A stretch of DNA of 64,000 nt from the NCBI RefSeq assembly GCF_002223055.1, contig NZ_NKFL01000004.1, positions 1,860,001 to 1,924,000 of the forward strand, in the 5' to 3' direction. The DNA is from Burkholderia sp. HI2500 (GTDB lineage: Bacteria > Pseudomonadota > Gammaproteobacteria > Burkholderiales > Burkholderiaceae). The stretch's first letter is position 1, and each line of letters starts with the position of its first letter. The position numbers and the translations under genes are program-made. Shown one piece after another: positions 28,769 to 40,730 of this stretch. Under the pieces are notes generated by a model. The model saw nothing but the letters and a program-made list of their open reading frames with translations, was not told where the DNA came from and made no database searches.

Positions 28769-29848
28769 TCAGGCGTCCGTGCCGCCCTGGGCGGCGAGCG
28801 CGGCTTCGAGCGCCTTGATGCGCTCGCGCAGCTTGTCGAGGTTGCGCACGAGCGCGGCGCTCTTGTTCCACTCGCCGTGGTCGACGGCCGGGAACGCGCT
28901 GGTATAGATGCCGGCCTTCGGCAGCGACTTCGATACGCCCGACTTCGCGGTGATGATGACATAGTCGCCGAGCGTCACGTGACCGGCGATCCCGGCCGCG
29001 CCGCCGATCATGCAGTGGCGGCCGATCGTCGTGCTGCCCGCGATCCCGGCGCTGCCGGCGATCACCGTGTAGGCGCCGATCCGGCAGTTGTGGCCGATCT
29101 GCACCTGGTTGTCGATCTTCACGCATTCCTCGATGACGGTATCCGCCATCGCGCCGCGATCGATCGTCGTGTTCGCGCCGATCTCGACGTCCGGGCCGAT
29201 CGTGACGCCGCCGACCTGCGGGATCTTGACCCAGCTACCGGTGCGCGCATCGCCGTCGCCGACGAAATCCGGCGCGAAGCCGAAGCCGTCGGAGCCGATC
29301 ACGGCACCCGCATGGATGATCGCGCGTGGGCCCACCTTGCAGCCGTGGTACACCGATGCGTTCGGATACAGGTGCGAGCCCGCGCCGATCGTCGTGCCGC
29401 GGCCGATGAAGACGTTCGCGTCGAGCTGCACGCCGTCCTCGATCACCGCACCGGCCTCGACCGTCACGTGCGGGCCGATCACCGCGCTCGCGGCGACCTG
29501 CGCGGCCGGATCGATCGTCGCGCTCGGATGCACGCCGGCGGCGCGCTGCGGCGTGGCGAGATCGATGAACATCTGCGCGACGCGCGCGAAGTACGCGTAC
29601 GGATTCGGCGTCACGATGAAGTTGCGACCGCTTGCGGCCGCGCCCAGCTTTTCCAGATCCTTCGGCGCGATCAGCACCGCGCCGGCGCGGGTCGACTCGA
29701 CCTGCGACAGGTACTTCGGATTCGCGAGGAACGCGAGTTGCTGCGGGCCTGCCTGGTCGAGCGGTGCGAGCCCGCCCACCTTGCACTGTGCGTCGCCGGC
29801 GATCTCGCCGCCGAACCGCTTTACGAGTTCCTCAAGCGTCAATGCCAT
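28769..29848 (-). CDS. lpxD: UDP-3-O-acyl-glucosamine N-acyltransferase
   Basis: The 359-aa enzyme adds the N-linked hydroxyacyl chain in lipid A synthesis. It has the N-terminal uridine-binding domain ([15 protein letters not shown]), a hexapeptide beta helix (about 100-290, with [10 protein letters not shown] and the His region [15 protein letters not shown]), and a C-terminal coiled helix with [15 protein letters not shown]. It is 16 bp after ompH. Confidence 0.97.
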   Translation of the reverse strand: MALTLEELVKRFGGEIAGDAQCKVGGLAPLDQAGPQQLAFLANPKYLSQVESTRAGAVLIAPKDLEKLGAAASGRNFIVTPNPYAYFARVAQMFIDLATPQRAAGVHPSATIDPAAQVAASAVIGPHVTVEAGAVIEDGVQLDANVFIGRGTTIGAGSHLYPNASVYHGCKVGPRAIIHAGAVIGSDGFGFAPDFVGDGDARTGSWVKIPQVGGVTIGPDVEIGANTTIDRGAMADTVIEECVKIDNQVQIGHNCRIGAYTVIAGSAGIAGSTTIGRHCMIGGAAGIAGHVTLGDYVIITAKSGVSKSLPKAGIYTSAFPAVDHGEWNKSAALVRNLDKLRERIKALEAALAAQGGTDA

Positions 29849-29864
29849 TCGTCGTCTGCTCCGT

Positions 29865-30392
29865 TCAGTTCGTCGAGCCGGACGCGAGCGCCTTGAGCAC
29901 CTTGTCGGTGATGTCGATGCGCGGGCTGACGTACACGGCTTCCTGCACGATCAGGTCGTAATTCTGCTGCTCGGCGATCTGCTTGATGACCTTGTTCGCC
30001 CGCTCGAGCACGGCCGCCAGCTCCTCGTTGCGGCGCTGGTTCAGGTCTTCGCGGAACTCGCGCTGCTTGCGCTGGAAGTCGGTATCGAGCTGGGCGAGAT
30101 CGCGCTGCTTCTGCGCGCGGTCGCCCGCCGACAGCGACGCGCCGTTCTTGTCCAGCGAATCGGACATCGACTTCAGGCGCGCCGCCAGATCCTGCAGATC
30201 CTTGTCGCGCTTCGCGAACTCGGCTTCGAGCTTCGTCTGCGCCGCCTTCGCGGGCACCGACTCGCGCAGGATCCGATCCGAATTGACCGCCGCGATGCGG
30301 GCGACGTCCTGTGCGTGCACCGTTGCCGCGCCCAAGGCCAGCGCAACGGTCAGCGCGCACATCACTCGTTTCGAAAACTTACCGGTTAGCAA
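29865..30392 (-). CDS. OmpH/Skp family periplasmic chaperone
   Basis: The chaperone holds unfolded outer-membrane proteins in the periplasm. The start is a TTG at 30392 with AGAGGG 5 nt upstream; it gives a signal peptide with a Lys/Arg region (KFSKR), a hydrophobic core ([13 protein letters not shown]) and cleavage after VHA. The next ATG (30362) would lose the charged part. The mature chain (about 148 aa) begins [15 protein letters not shown] and has the long charged helices of Skp (about 40-130). It sits between bamA and lpxD, the conserved position. Confidence 0.92.
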   Translation of the reverse strand: MLTGKFSKRVMCALTVALALGAATVHAQDVARIAAVNSDRILRESVPAKAAQTKLEAEFAKRDKDLQDLAARLKSMSDSLDKNGASLSAGDRAQKQRDLAQLDTDFQRKQREFREDLNQRRNEELAAVLERANKVIKQIAEQQNYDLIVQEAVYVSPRIDITDKVLKALASGSTN

Positions 30393-30426
30393 AATTACCC
30401 TCTCGTTGCTGTTGTCATGCGTTCGG

Positions 30427-32736
30427 TCAGAACGCCGTCCCGATCTGGAACTGGAATTTCTGGTACTGGTCGCCTTCATGCTTCTGCAGCGGGAACCCGA
30501 GGCTCAGCTTCAGCGGGCCGATCGGCGAGATCCACGCGAGACCCACACCGTAGCCGTAACGCAGGCCGTTGGCGCCCGTACTCGTGCCGCCCGGCGCGTT
30601 GCCCCACACGTTACCGCCGTCGAGGAACGTGAACACGCGCAGCGTGCGGTCGTAGCCCGTGCCCGGCAGCGGGAACGTCAGCTCGATGTTGCCGACGACC
30701 ATCTTCGAACCGCCGATCGGGTCGTTCGTCTTCGTGTCGCGCGGGCCCAGCGAGCTCGGCTCGTAGCCACGCACGGAGCCGATACCGCCCGCGTAGTAGT
30801 TCTTGAAGATCGGGTACGGGTTGCCGATACCGTTACCGTAGCCGCCCTGCAGGTTCAGGCCCAGGATGAAGCCGCGCGAGAACGAATAGTAGTACTGGGC
30901 CTGCAGGTCGGCCTTGTAGTACTGGATCTTGCCGACCGGCACGCCGTACTCCATGTTCGCCTGCGTGAAGTAGCCGCGGCTCGGAATCAGCGCGCTGTCA
31001 CGCGCGTCGCGCGACCACGCGACCGTCAGCGGCACCGTGTTCGACACGCGGCCGAACTCGTTCACGTAAGCCTGGTAGCTCTGCGGCGTGTTCGAATCGA
31101 CGGAGAGACGGTTCTGCTCGAAGCCCGCGCCGAAGTAGACCGTGTCGACTTCCGAGAACGGGATGCCGAACTTCAGGTTGCCGCCCGCACTGATGATCCG
31201 GAAGCTCGAGCTCGTCGAATAGTAGAGCGGCTGGTACGTGCGGTAGTAGACGTCCGTGATCCGCTTGATGCCGTCGACCGTGAAGTACGGGTCGACCTGC
31301 GTGACGGTCAGCGTACGGTAGCTCTTCGCGGTGTTGACGTTCACCGACAGGCTGGTACCCGAACCGAACACGTTGTCCTGCGACACGCCCGCCGACAGCA
31401 CGACCTTGTCCGTCGACGAGAAGCCGGCGCCCAGCGTGATCGCGCCGGTCGGCTTTTCGTCGACCTTCACGTTCACGTCGACCTGGTCGTTCGTGCCTTC
31501 GACCGGCAGCGTCGTCACGTCGACGTTGGTGAAGTAGCCGAGACGGTTCACGCGATCCTTCGACAGCGCGAGGCGGTTCGAATCGAACCACGAGCTTTCG
31601 AGCTGGCGCATTTCGCGGCGCACCACTTCGTCGCGCGTGCGCGTGTTGCCGACGACGTTGATGCGGCGCACGTACACGCGGCGGCTCGGATCGACGACGA
31701 GGTTCAGGTTCACCTTGTGGTTCGCCTGGTCGATGTCCGGCTGCGCGTTGACGGTCGCGAATGCGTAGCCGTACTCACCGAGCTTGTCGACGATCGACTT
31801 GGTGGTCTGTTGCAGCTTTTCGGCCGAGAAGCGATCGCCCGGCTTGATCTTGATCAGCTTGTTGAGTTCGGCTTCGCGATCGAGCAGGTTGCCCGACAGC
31901 TTGATGCCCGACACCGTGTACGGCTCGCCTTCGTGCAGCGTGACCGTCAGGTACATGTCCTTCTTGTCGGGCGAGATCGACACCTGGGTCGAATCGATGT
32001 TGAACTCGAGATAGCCGCGGTTCAGGTAGTACGAGCGCACCGCCTCGAGGTCGCCGGTGAGCTTTTCCTTCGAGTACAGGTCGTTCTTCGTGTACCAGGA
32101 GAACCAGTTCGGCGTCGACAGCTGCATTTCGTCGCGCAGCGTGCTGGTGCTGAATGCCTTGTTGCCGATGAAGTTGATCTGGCGGATCTTCGCACTCGGA
32201 CCTTCGGCCACCGCGAACAGGATCGACACGCGGTTCGCGTCGACCGGCGTGACCGTCGTCTTGACCTCGGCCGCGTAGAAGCCGCGCGTGAGGTACTGGC
32301 GCTTGAGTTCCTGCTCCGCCTTGTCGACGAGCGCCTTGTCGTAGTAGCGGCCGTCGGCGAGGCCGACTGCGCGCAGCGCCTTCGTCAGGTTGTCCTTGTC
32401 GAACTCCTTCGTGCCGGTGAAGTCGATCGACGCGATGGCCGGACGCTCCTGCACCTGCACGATCACGACGTTGCCCTGCGTGGCGATGCGTACGTCGTTG
32501 AAGAAGCCCGTCGCGTACAGCGCGCGGATTGCTTCGGATGCCTTGTCGTCCGTGAAGGTATCGCCCTGCTTGATCGGCAGGTAGGCGAACACCGAACCCG
32601 CTTCGACGCGCTGCAGCCCCTCGATCTTGATGTCTTGCACCACGAACGGTGCCGCTGCATGGGCCGCGAGGCCGTGCGCGGCGAGCGCGGCCGCTGCAAC
32701 TGTCTTAGGTACAAAGCGATGAGGTTTGAACAACAT
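30427..32736 (-). CDS. bamA: outer membrane assembly factor BamA
   Basis: The 769-aa outer-membrane protein inserts beta-barrel proteins. A signal peptide ends near residue 28 (AHAAAPFVV), followed by five POTRA domains (about 29-430) and a 16-strand barrel with the conserved VRGYEPSSLGPRD motif (about 660) and the C-terminal phenylalanine signal (QFQIGTAF). It is 61 bp after rseP and 34 bp ahead of ompH. Confidence 0.97.
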   Translation of the reverse strand: MLFKPHRFVPKTVAAAALAAHGLAAHAAAPFVVQDIKIEGLQRVEAGSVFAYLPIKQGDTFTDDKASEAIRALYATGFFNDVRIATQGNVVIVQVQERPAIASIDFTGTKEFDKDNLTKALRAVGLADGRYYDKALVDKAEQELKRQYLTRGFYAAEVKTTVTPVDANRVSILFAVAEGPSAKIRQINFIGNKAFSTSTLRDEMQLSTPNWFSWYTKNDLYSKEKLTGDLEAVRSYYLNRGYLEFNIDSTQVSISPDKKDMYLTVTLHEGEPYTVSGIKLSGNLLDREAELNKLIKIKPGDRFSAEKLQQTTKSIVDKLGEYGYAFATVNAQPDIDQANHKVNLNLVVDPSRRVYVRRINVVGNTRTRDEVVRREMRQLESSWFDSNRLALSKDRVNRLGYFTNVDVTTLPVEGTNDQVDVNVKVDEKPTGAITLGAGFSSTDKVVLSAGVSQDNVFGSGTSLSVNVNTAKSYRTLTVTQVDPYFTVDGIKRITDVYYRTYQPLYYSTSSSFRIISAGGNLKFGIPFSEVDTVYFGAGFEQNRLSVDSNTPQSYQAYVNEFGRVSNTVPLTVAWSRDARDSALIPSRGYFTQANMEYGVPVGKIQYYKADLQAQYYYSFSRGFILGLNLQGGYGNGIGNPYPIFKNYYAGGIGSVRGYEPSSLGPRDTKTNDPIGGSKMVVGNIELTFPLPGTGYDRTLRVFTFLDGGNVWGNAPGGTSTGANGLRYGYGVGLAWISPIGPLKLSLGFPLQKHEGDQYQKFQFQIGTAF

Positions 32737-32797
32737 GCATCCCCAATATTTAGCTGCATCAAATCAGGCGGCTACCCAGCGGCGGCCGCCTGACGCT

Positions 32798-34174
32798 TCA
32801 GAAATGGATTAACCGAGCCAGATCGTTGAACAGCGCGATCGCCGACAATGCGACGATGCAGATCAACCCGGCTCTTTGCAGAATCAGCTGCCAGCGCTCC
32901 GAGACGGCTTTCCCGGTCGCGGCTTCAACCGCATAATATAACAGATGCCCCCCGTCCAAAACGGGAATCGGCAACAAGTTCAGGACGCCAAGGCTAATGC
33001 TGACAAGGGCGAGGAACGACAGGAACGCCGACGGACCGAGCCGCGCACTCTTGCCCGCGTAGTCGGCGATCGTCACCGGGCCGGACAGGTTCTTCAGCGA
33101 CGCGTTGCCCGTGATCATGCGCCCGAACATCTTCAGCGAATACACGGAGATGTCCCACGTACGGTGCGCGCCGAGCTGCAGGCTTTCGATCGGCCCATAT
33201 CGCACGTCGACGGACGGCGCATGCATCGACAGCGCCGCGCCGATCCGGCCGACCTGCTGCCCCGACTCGTCGTCGCGCTGCATCTGCGGCACGATCGACA
33301 CCGTCTGCGCGGCGCCGTCGCGCTCGATCTGCAGCTCGAGCGGCTTGCCCGCATGGTGTTTCACGAAATCGATGAAGCGTGACGCGCCGCCGATCGGCTT
33401 GCCGTCGAGCGCGACCAGCTTGTCGCCGGACTTCAGGCCGGCCTGCTCCGCCGCGCTGCCGGGCTGCACCGACGCGACCGACAGCGTGCCGCCGCCGGTC
33501 TCGAAGCCCAGATGGGCCATGAAATCGTCGTCGAGCTGACTTTCGGGAACATGGCGGAGGTCGACGCGGAAATCGAACGTCGTGTTGCCGTCGCGTGCGC
33601 CGAGCACGATCTCGCGGTGATCGAATGCAGCGGCCAGCAGCTTCCAGCGCAGGTCCGACCACGACCGCACCGGCTCGGCCTCGCCGCCCTGCGCGTTGCG
33701 GATCGACACGATCTTCTCGCTGCCGTCGAAGCCCGCGCGCGCCGCCACCGTGCCGGCGGCCGGCGGTGCGACGATCGCGGCCGGCTCGGTTACGCCGGTG
33801 GCGAATACGACGGAAAACAGCACGATTGCCAACAGGAAGTTGGCAATCGGCCCGGCTGCAACGATCGCGATGCGCTTGTAGACGGACTGCCGGTTGAACG
33901 CCTGGCCGAGCTCCTCGGGCGCGATGCCGGGGCCGGGATCACGCTCGTCGAGCATCTTCACGTAGCCGCCGAGCGGCAGTGCCGACAGCGTCCACTCGGT
34001 GCCCGTCCTGCGGCTGACCCAGCGCGCGACGGGCTGGCCGAAGCCGATCGAGAAACGCAGCACCTTCACGCCGCACCAGCGCGCGACGCGATAGTGTCCG
34101 TACTCATGCACGACGACCAGCACCCCGATCGCCACCGCAAACGCGATCAGTTCGACCAGCACGTTCATGAGCAC
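32798..34174 (-). CDS. rseP: RIP metalloprotease RseP (site-2 protease)
   Basis: The 458-aa inner-membrane zinc protease cuts anti-sigma factor RseA and leftover signal peptides. The active site is His23-Glu24-x2-His27 in VVHEYGHY, with the partner NLLPIPVLDGG motif near residue 395. Four membrane segments and two PDZ domains (about 130-310) lie between. It begins 5 nt after the dxr stop, giving the usual dxr-rseP-bamA order. Confidence 0.96.
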   Translation of the reverse strand: MLMNVLVELIAFAVAIGVLVVVHEYGHYRVARWCGVKVLRFSIGFGQPVARWVSRRTGTEWTLSALPLGGYVKMLDERDPGPGIAPEELGQAFNRQSVYKRIAIVAAGPIANFLLAIVLFSVVFATGVTEPAAIVAPPAAGTVAARAGFDGSEKIVSIRNAQGGEAEPVRSWSDLRWKLLAAAFDHREIVLGARDGNTTFDFRVDLRHVPESQLDDDFMAHLGFETGGGTLSVASVQPGSAAEQAGLKSGDKLVALDGKPIGGASRFIDFVKHHAGKPLELQIERDGAAQTVSIVPQMQRDDESGQQVGRIGAALSMHAPSVDVRYGPIESLQLGAHRTWDISVYSLKMFGRMITGNASLKNLSGPVTIADYAGKSARLGPSAFLSFLALVSISLGVLNLLPIPVLDGGHLLYYAVEAATGKAVSERWQLILQRAGLICIVALSAIALFNDLARLIHF

Positions 34175-34179
34175 CCCAT

Positions 34180-35376
34180 TCAGACAGTACGCTCCACGCG
34201 TGGCGCAGGCGCTTTCGCAATGATCTCGGCGGCGAGGCGGCGTGCCTCGGCATCCGCCGCCAGGACGTCCTCGAGCCCGTCGGGCGTACGGTTCGGCAGC
34301 GTGTTGAGCACGGCGTCGACCGTCGCCGCAATCGCCATGAAGCCGATGCGGCGCTCGAGAAACGCTTCGACCGCGACTTCGTTCGCCGCGTTCAATGCGG
34401 CGCTCGCGATGCCGCCTTCCTCAAGCGCCTTCAGCGCGAGCGCGAGGCACGGGAAGCGCGCGTAATCGGGCTTCTCGAACGACAGCTGGGCAATTTGCGC
34501 GAGATCGAGTTGTTCGACGCCCGCATCGACACGCTCGGGGAACGCGAGCGCGTGCGCGATCGGCGTGCGCATGTCGGGGTTGCCGAGCTGCGCGAGCACC
34601 GAGCCGTCGCGATACGACACGAGCGAATGGATCACGCTCTGCGGGTGGATCAGCACGTCGATGCGCTCGCCCGGCAGCCCGAAGATCCAGTGCGCCTCGA
34701 TCACCTCGAGGCCCTTGTTCATCATCGTCGCGGAATCGACCGAGATCTTGCGGCCCATCACCCAGTTCGGGTGCTTGCACGCCTCGTCCGGCGTCACATC
34801 GACGAGCGTGGCCGGTTCGCGCGTGCGGAACGGGCCGCCCGACGCGGTCAGGATGATCTTCGAGATCCCGCCATGCTCGGCCGCGTCGCGCGGCATGCAC
34901 TGGAAGATCGCGTTGTGTTCGCTGTCGACCGGCAGCAGGATCGCGCCATGGTCGCGCACGGCGTCCATGAAGATCGCGCCCGACATCACCAGCGCTTCCT
35001 TGTTCGCGAGCAGGATGCGCTTGCCGGCGCGCGCGGCCGCGAGGCTCGGCGCCATGCCGGCCGCACCGACGATCGCCGCGACCACCGTGTCGCAGCCATC
35101 GCTCTTCGACACGTCGACGAGCGCCTGCGGCCCGTGCAGCACGGTCGTCTTGCTGCCCGCCGCGCGCAGTTTCGCGTCGACGTGCGCGGCCGTCTCGGCA
35201 TCGCCGACCACCGCCACTTCGGGCGCGAAGCGCAGGCATTGCTCGACCAGCTTGTCGCCGTTGCGGTGTGCGGTCAGCGCATAGACCGAGAAGCGCTCGG
35301 GATGGCGCGCGACCACGTCGAGCGTGCTGTCTCCGATCGAGCCCGTGGAACCGAGCAATGTCAGACGTTTTTGCAT
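34180..35376 (-). CDS. dxr: 1-deoxy-D-xylulose 5-phosphate reductoisomerase
   Basis: The 398-aa NADPH enzyme commits deoxyxylulose phosphate to the MEP isoprenoid pathway. [15 protein letters not shown] at the N terminus binds [16 protein letters not shown] and [11 protein letters not shown] contact substrate and metal, and the C-terminal [12 protein letters not shown] is conserved. It supplies the isoprenoid precursors used by the neighbouring UppS. It starts 15 nt after cdsA. Confidence 0.97.
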   Translation of the reverse strand: MQKRLTLLGSTGSIGDSTLDVVARHPERFSVYALTAHRNGDKLVEQCLRFAPEVAVVGDAETAAHVDAKLRAAGSKTTVLHGPQALVDVSKSDGCDTVVAAIVGAAGMAPSLAAARAGKRILLANKEALVMSGAIFMDAVRDHGAILLPVDSEHNAIFQCMPRDAAEHGGISKIILTASGGPFRTREPATLVDVTPDEACKHPNWVMGRKISVDSATMMNKGLEVIEAHWIFGLPGERIDVLIHPQSVIHSLVSYRDGSVLAQLGNPDMRTPIAHALAFPERVDAGVEQLDLAQIAQLSFEKPDYARFPCLALALKALEEGGIASAALNAANEVAVEAFLERRIGFMAIAATVDAVLNTLPNRTPDGLEDVLAADAEARRLAAEIIAKAPAPRVERTV

Positions 35377-35391
35377 AAAAGAATGAGTGGT

Positions 35392-36213
35392 TTAACCAAG
35401 CAGCAGCATCGCGAGCGGCAGCACCGGCAGCAGCGCGTCGACACGGTCGAGCACGCCGCCATGGCCTGGCAGCAGTCCGCTCGAATCCTTCACGCCCGCC
35501 TGCCGCTTCAGCAACGACTCGAACAGGTCGCCGATCACGCTGTACGCGACCAGCAGCGTCAGTGCGGCCCACGCGCCGGGCATCCCGTAGCGCACGGCGA
35601 ACGCGGAAAACAGGGTCGGCTCGAACGCATGCACGGCCATCGCGACACCGGCGACGACCATCACGGCGAGCCAGCCGCCGATCGCGCCCTCCCAGCTCTT
35701 GCCGGGGCTGATCGTGATGGCCAGTTTACGCTTTCCGAAGGCCTTGCCCGCGAAGTATGCGCCGATATCGGCGAGCCAGACGACCAGAAGCAGCGACAGC
35801 ACGAACGGCACGCCCTGCGCACGCGCCGCGACGAGCGCATGCCAGCAGGCCGCAAAGACCACGAGGCCGGCTGCCAGCAGGAACGGCCGCCAAACGCCGC
35901 CCGCGAGCTGGGGCTTGCGCCGCAGCGTGAACGGGCCGACCAGCAGCCAGAACACGCCGGCTGCCATGAAAAGGGGACGGGACGAAGCCGCATCGACGCC
36001 GAGCGGCGCCGTTGCCGCGAGCGCCAGGGCCGCGACGACTGCATAGACGACCGGGCCGGCGCCGCCGAGCTTGAGCAGGCGCGCCCATTCCCACGCGGCA
36101 AACACGAGCACGACGCCGATCAGCGCGCCGAACGCGGTGAGCGGCGCGAACAGCGTCACCGGCAGCAGGACCGCCAGCATCACGATCGCCGTGATCACAC
36201 GGGTTTTCAGCAT
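35392..36213 (-). CDS. cdsA: phosphatidate cytidylyltransferase
   Basis: The 273-aa membrane enzyme makes CDP-diacylglycerol from phosphatidate and CTP, the branch point of phospholipid synthesis. It has about seven hydrophobic segments and the CDS signature near the C terminus ([20 protein letters not shown], then DRVDALLP). It overlaps uppS by 7 nt. Confidence 0.95.
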   Translation of the reverse strand: MLKTRVITAIVMLAVLLPVTLFAPLTAFGALIGVVLVFAAWEWARLLKLGGAGPVVYAVVAALALAATAPLGVDAASSRPLFMAAGVFWLLVGPFTLRRKPQLAGGVWRPFLLAAGLVVFAACWHALVAARAQGVPFVLSLLLVVWLADIGAYFAGKAFGKRKLAITISPGKSWEGAIGGWLAVMVVAGVAMAVHAFEPTLFSAFAVRYGMPGAWAALTLLVAYSVIGDLFESLLKRQAGVKDSSGLLPGHGGVLDRVDALLPVLPLAMLLLG

Positions 36214-36989
36214 GAAAGGGAGTCGGCGTTCTGCGATTGCGGTTCGAGCTGTGCGCTCGTGCGGCCGAAACGGCGTTCGCGCTCCGTATACGACGCGATG
36301 GCGTCGGCCAGCGCCGCGCCGTCGAAATCCGGCCAGTATTTGTCGGTGAAATAGAATTCGGCGTACGCGAGTTGCCACAGCAGGAAGTTGCTGACGCGCT
36401 GCTCGCCACCGGTACGGATGAAGAGATCGGGCTCCGGCGCATAGGCCATCGCCAGGTGCGGCGCGAACGCGTCCTCGGTCACTTCGACCTCGCGACCCTC
36501 GCGCACGGCCTGCTCGACGAGCTTCTTCGTCGCCTGCAGGATGTCCCACCGGCCGCCGTAGTTGGCCGCGATGGTGAGCGTAAGACGGGTATTGCGCGCC
36601 GTCTTGGTTTCGGCGCGGCGAATCAGCTCGCGGATGCGCGGCTCGAAGCGGTCGAGATCGCCGACGACACGCAGGCGGATCCCGTTCGCGTGAAGCTTGC
36701 CGACCTCGCGCTCGAGCGCGGTGATGAAGAGGCGCATCAGGAACGACACTTCGTCGTTCGGACGGCGCCAGTTCTCCGAACTGAACGCGAACAGCGTCAG
36801 ATATTCGACGCCGGCGCGCGCGCAGCCTTCGACCACCGCCCGCACGGCATCGACGCCGCGGGTGTGCCCCGCGACGCGCGGCAAGCGGCGTTCGGTCGCC
36901 CAACGGCCGTTGCCGTCCATGATGATCGCGATGTGACGCGGCACGACGCCGACGTCAGGCACGCGAACGGTAGAGCTGGTATAGGTCAT
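36207..36989 (-). CDS. uppS: undecaprenyl diphosphate synthase
   Basis: The 260-aa cis-prenyltransferase builds the C55 carrier for peptidoglycan and LPS. Asp25 in [10 protein letters not shown] binds Mg2+, and the [11 protein letters not shown] and [24 protein letters not shown] motifs (about 200-220) are conserved. It is 49 bp after frr in the frr-uppS-cdsA order. Confidence 0.97.
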   Translation of the reverse strand: MTYTSSTVRVPDVGVVPRHIAIIMDGNGRWATERRLPRVAGHTRGVDAVRAVVEGCARAGVEYLTLFAFSSENWRRPNDEVSFLMRLFITALEREVGKLHANGIRLRVVGDLDRFEPRIRELIRRAETKTARNTRLTLTIAANYGGRWDILQATKKLVEQAVREGREVEVTEDAFAPHLAMAYAPEPDLFIRTGGEQRVSNFLLWQLAYAEFYFTDKYWPDFDGAALADAIASYTERERRFGRTSAQLEPQSQNADSLSC

Positions 36990-37038
36990 GGCCGTTGAGA
37001 CAGTAATGCGGGAAGAAGGCGGCGCGCGAGGACGGTCG

Positions 37039-37599
37039 TCAGACCGTCATGATCTCGGCTTCCTTGCTCTGCACGAGCTTGTCGATTTCGGCAACGTGCT
37101 TGTCGGTCAGCTTCTGCACGTCGTCGCTCGCGCGGCGCTCGTCGTCTTCCGAGATTTCCTTGTCCTTCACGAGCTTCTTGAGCGCTTCGTTCGCGTCGCG
37201 GCGCAGGTTGCGGATCGCGACCTTGGCCGTTTCGCCTTCGCTCTTGACGACCTTGGTCAGCTCGCGGCGGCGCTCTTCCGTCAGCGCGGGCATCGGCACG
37301 CGGATCAGGTCGCCGGCGGTGGCCGGGTTCAGGCCCAGGTCGGCTTCGCGAATGGCCTTCTCGACCTTAGCGACCATGTTCTTTTCCCACGGCTGCACGC
37401 CGATCGTGCGTGCATCGACGAGCGTCAGGTTGGCGACCTGCGAGATCGGCACCATCGAGCCGTAGTAGTCGACCTGCACGTGATCGAGCAGACCGGTGTG
37501 TGCACGGCCCGTACGGATCTTTGCCAGATCGTTCTTGAACGCTTCGATCGAGCGCTGCATCTTTTGCTCGACGCCCTTCTTGGTATCAGCGACACTCAT
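37039..37599 (-). CDS. frr: ribosome recycling factor
   Basis: The 186-aa factor splits post-termination ribosomes with EF-G. The three-helix bundle shows [35 protein letters not shown] and [13 protein letters not shown]. Length is typical. It lies 91 bp after pyrH. Confidence 0.98.
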   Translation of the reverse strand: MSVADTKKGVEQKMQRSIEAFKNDLAKIRTGRAHTGLLDHVQVDYYGSMVPISQVANLTLVDARTIGVQPWEKNMVAKVEKAIREADLGLNPATAGDLIRVPMPALTEERRRELTKVVKSEGETAKVAIRNLRRDANEALKKLVKDKEISEDDERRASDDVQKLTDKHVAEIDKLVQSKEAEIMTV

Positions 37600-37690
37600 T
37601 TCAACCTCCGAACCTTCTAACCTTCAAAGAACACGGGCCCTGCCCGGCGCATCGGGTGCGCCGCGGCCGATGACCCGCATCCGCGGGAGT

Positions 37691-38560
<870 letters not shown>

Positions 38561-38567
38561 TTACGGC

Positions 38568-39449
38568 TTACTGCTGCTTTGCTGCTGCGACTTGCGCGGC
38601 CACTTCGGCGGCGAAGTCGTCCTGGCGCTTCTCGATGCCTTCGCCGACGACGAACAGTGCGAACTTCTGCACTGCGGCATCCGCTGCCTTCAGCATCTGC
38701 TCGATCGTCTGCTTATCGTTCTTCACGAACGTCTGGTTCAGCAGCGACACTTCCTTCAGGTACTTCTGGACGCTACCGTCGACCATCTTCGCGACGATTT
38801 CAGCCGGCTTGCCCGATTCCGCAGCCTTCTGCTCGGCCACGCGGCGTTCCGTCTCGATCAGTTCCGCCGGCACGTCAGCCGACGACAGCGCGACCGGCTT
38901 CATTGCCGCGATGTGCATCGCGACGTCCTTGCCGACCTGCTCGTCCGCGCCCGTGTACTCGACGATCACGCCGATACGCGCGCCGTGCAGGTACGTTGCG
39001 ATCTTGTTTGCGGTTTCGAAACGGACGAAACGGCGGATCGAGACGTTCTCGCCGATCTTGCCGACCAGCGCCAGACGCACTGCGTCGACCGTCGAGCCTT
39101 CGAGCGGCAGCGCCGACAGCGCAGCCACGTCAGCCGGGTTTTGCGTCGCGACGAGTTCTGCAACCGTCTTCGAGAATGCGAGGAAGTCGTCGTTCTTCGC
39201 GACGAAGTCGGTTTCGCAGTTCAGTTCGACCAGCGAGCCCGCGTTGCCGCCGACGAACGAGGCGACGACGCCTTCTGCCGTCACGCGCGATGCCGCCTTG
39301 CTCGCCTTGTTGCCGAGCTTGACGCGCAGCAGCTCTTCAGCCTTGGCCAGATCGCCGTCGGCTTCCGTCAGCGCCTTCTTGCACTCCATCATCGGTGCGT
39401 CGGTCTTTGCGCGCAGTTCTGCCACCATGCTTGCGGTAATTGCCGCCAT
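38568..39449 (-). CDS. tsf: elongation factor Ts
   Basis: The 293-aa factor exchanges nucleotide on EF-Tu. The N-terminal [18 protein letters not shown] region and the core ([17 protein letters not shown]) are conserved. Two adjacent ATG codons lie at 39452 and 39449; the second has the better distance to AAGGAG. A terminator-like hairpin lies between rpsB and this gene. Confidence 0.97.
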   Translation of the reverse strand: MAAITASMVAELRAKTDAPMMECKKALTEADGDLAKAEELLRVKLGNKASKAASRVTAEGVVASFVGGNAGSLVELNCETDFVAKNDDFLAFSKTVAELVATQNPADVAALSALPLEGSTVDAVRLALVGKIGENVSIRRFVRFETANKIATYLHGARIGVIVEYTGADEQVGKDVAMHIAAMKPVALSSADVPAELIETERRVAEQKAAESGKPAEIVAKMVDGSVQKYLKEVSLLNQTFVKNDKQTIEQMLKAADAAVQKFALFVVGEGIEKRQDDFAAEVAAQVAAAKQQ

Positions 39450-39560
39450 CATTCGCTCCTTGAGTCTGTATTCACAACGCCGCCCGCTTGGACGCGAACG
39501 GCCGAGATTCGTTTCCGGACCCGCGCCGATTCGGCGCGATCAGGTCCGGCGCACAAGCTT

Positions 39561-39593
39561 AAAAAAAGGGGGCCTGTTGAGAGCCCCCTTTTT
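39561..39593 (-). terminator. intrinsic terminator between rpsB and tsf
   Basis: On the minus strand an 11-bp stem (39593-39583 with 39573-39563) ends in a run of seven T. It lies just after rpsB and 112 bp before tsf. It would cap some transcripts after rpsB and let others reach tsf. Confidence 0.8.
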
Positions 39594-39611
39594 GCGCCGG
39601 CTCGGGGCCAG

Positions 39612-40352
39612 TTACGCGTTTTCCTCGACGTACTCGTCGTCGCCGCGTGCGGCCTGGACCACTTCGTTGACCGCGTTCGCACGGCCTTCGAGGATCGCAT
39701 CGGCCACGCCTTCAGCGTACAGCGCGACTGCCTTGCTCGAGTCGTCGTTACCCGGGATCACGTAATCCACACCTTCCGGCGAGTGGTTCGTATCGACCAC
39801 GGCGATGACCGGCACGCCCAGCTTGTTCGCTTCGGTGACAGCAATCTTGTGGTAGCCGACGTCGACGACGAAGATCGCGTCCGGAATGCCGCCCATGTCC
39901 TTCACGCCGCCGATCGACTTTTGCAGCTTGGCGATTTCGCGTTCGAACAGCAGCGCTTCCTTCTTGCTCATCTTCTCGGTTTCGCCCGATTCGACGGCCG
40001 CTTCCATGTCCTTCAGGCGCTTGATCGATACCTTCAGCGTCTTGAAGTTGGTCATCATGCCGCCGAGCCAGCGTGCATTGACGTACGGCATGCCTGCGCG
40101 CTGCGCTTCCTGGGCGATCGTGTCACGCGATTGACGCTTCGTGCCGACGAACAGGATCGTGCCGCGGTTCGCTGCCAGCTGGCGCACGTACTTCTGCGCG
40201 TCCGTGAACATCGGCAGCGTCTTTTCGAGGTTGATGATGTGAATCTTGTTGCGGTGACCGAAAATGAACGGAGCCATCTTCGGGTTCCAGAAGCGCGTCT
40301 GGTGACCGAAGTGGACACCCGCTTCCAGCATTTGGCGCATCGTAACTGCCAT
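39612..40352 (-). CDS. rpsB: 30S ribosomal protein S2
   Basis: The 246-aa ribosomal protein begins [20 protein letters not shown] and shows [23 protein letters not shown] and [10 protein letters not shown]. The acidic tail (DDEYVEENA) is typical of betaproteobacteria. It is first of the rpsB-tsf series, with a long leader and a good promoter. Confidence 0.98.
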
Positions 40353-40730
40353 GTAAATTCTCCACGAGGGTTGGGTCTTAAGCCGGCCGCCGTACCGCCG
40401 CGCGATCCCACCCCGAAGGGCGCGAATTCCGCGCGGCCGGCACCCTGGTTGCGCCGGCTTGCGATTCGACACGTGCAAACGCCCGTGCCGCAAGCCTTCC
40501 ATCCGCGATGCCGCCCCAACATGGGGCAAGCTCGGCAATTGGATATCGACTTAGCCAAAGAGTATAGCACGCCGATTTGTCCGCCCTCAAGTCGCTCACC
40601 ACTTTCGCCTGCCGCGCGGCAGCCGGCCGGACAATCCGCGAAAACCCGGATCCGCACCGCCGGCAGGGGCTGCGAGGCCTGCCAGAAGGTGCGATAATCC
40701 GTCAATTCACCGCATTCCAGGCATACCTCG
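40353..40730. other. rpsB leader and rpsB-map divergent region
   Basis: This 378-bp gap has no gene. It holds the rpsB promoter (40561-40590), a leader of about 200 nt with at least one clear hairpin (stem 40513-40518 with 40522-40527), and a GATAAT -10-like box for map (40693-40698) without a good -35. Confidence 0.6.
40561..40590 (-). promoter_or_regulatory. rpsB promoter
   Basis: On the minus strand, -35 TTGAGG (40590-40585) and -10 TATACT (40566-40561) are 18 bp apart. The start would be near 40553, giving a leader of about 200 nt before the rpsB ATG. Confidence 0.6.
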
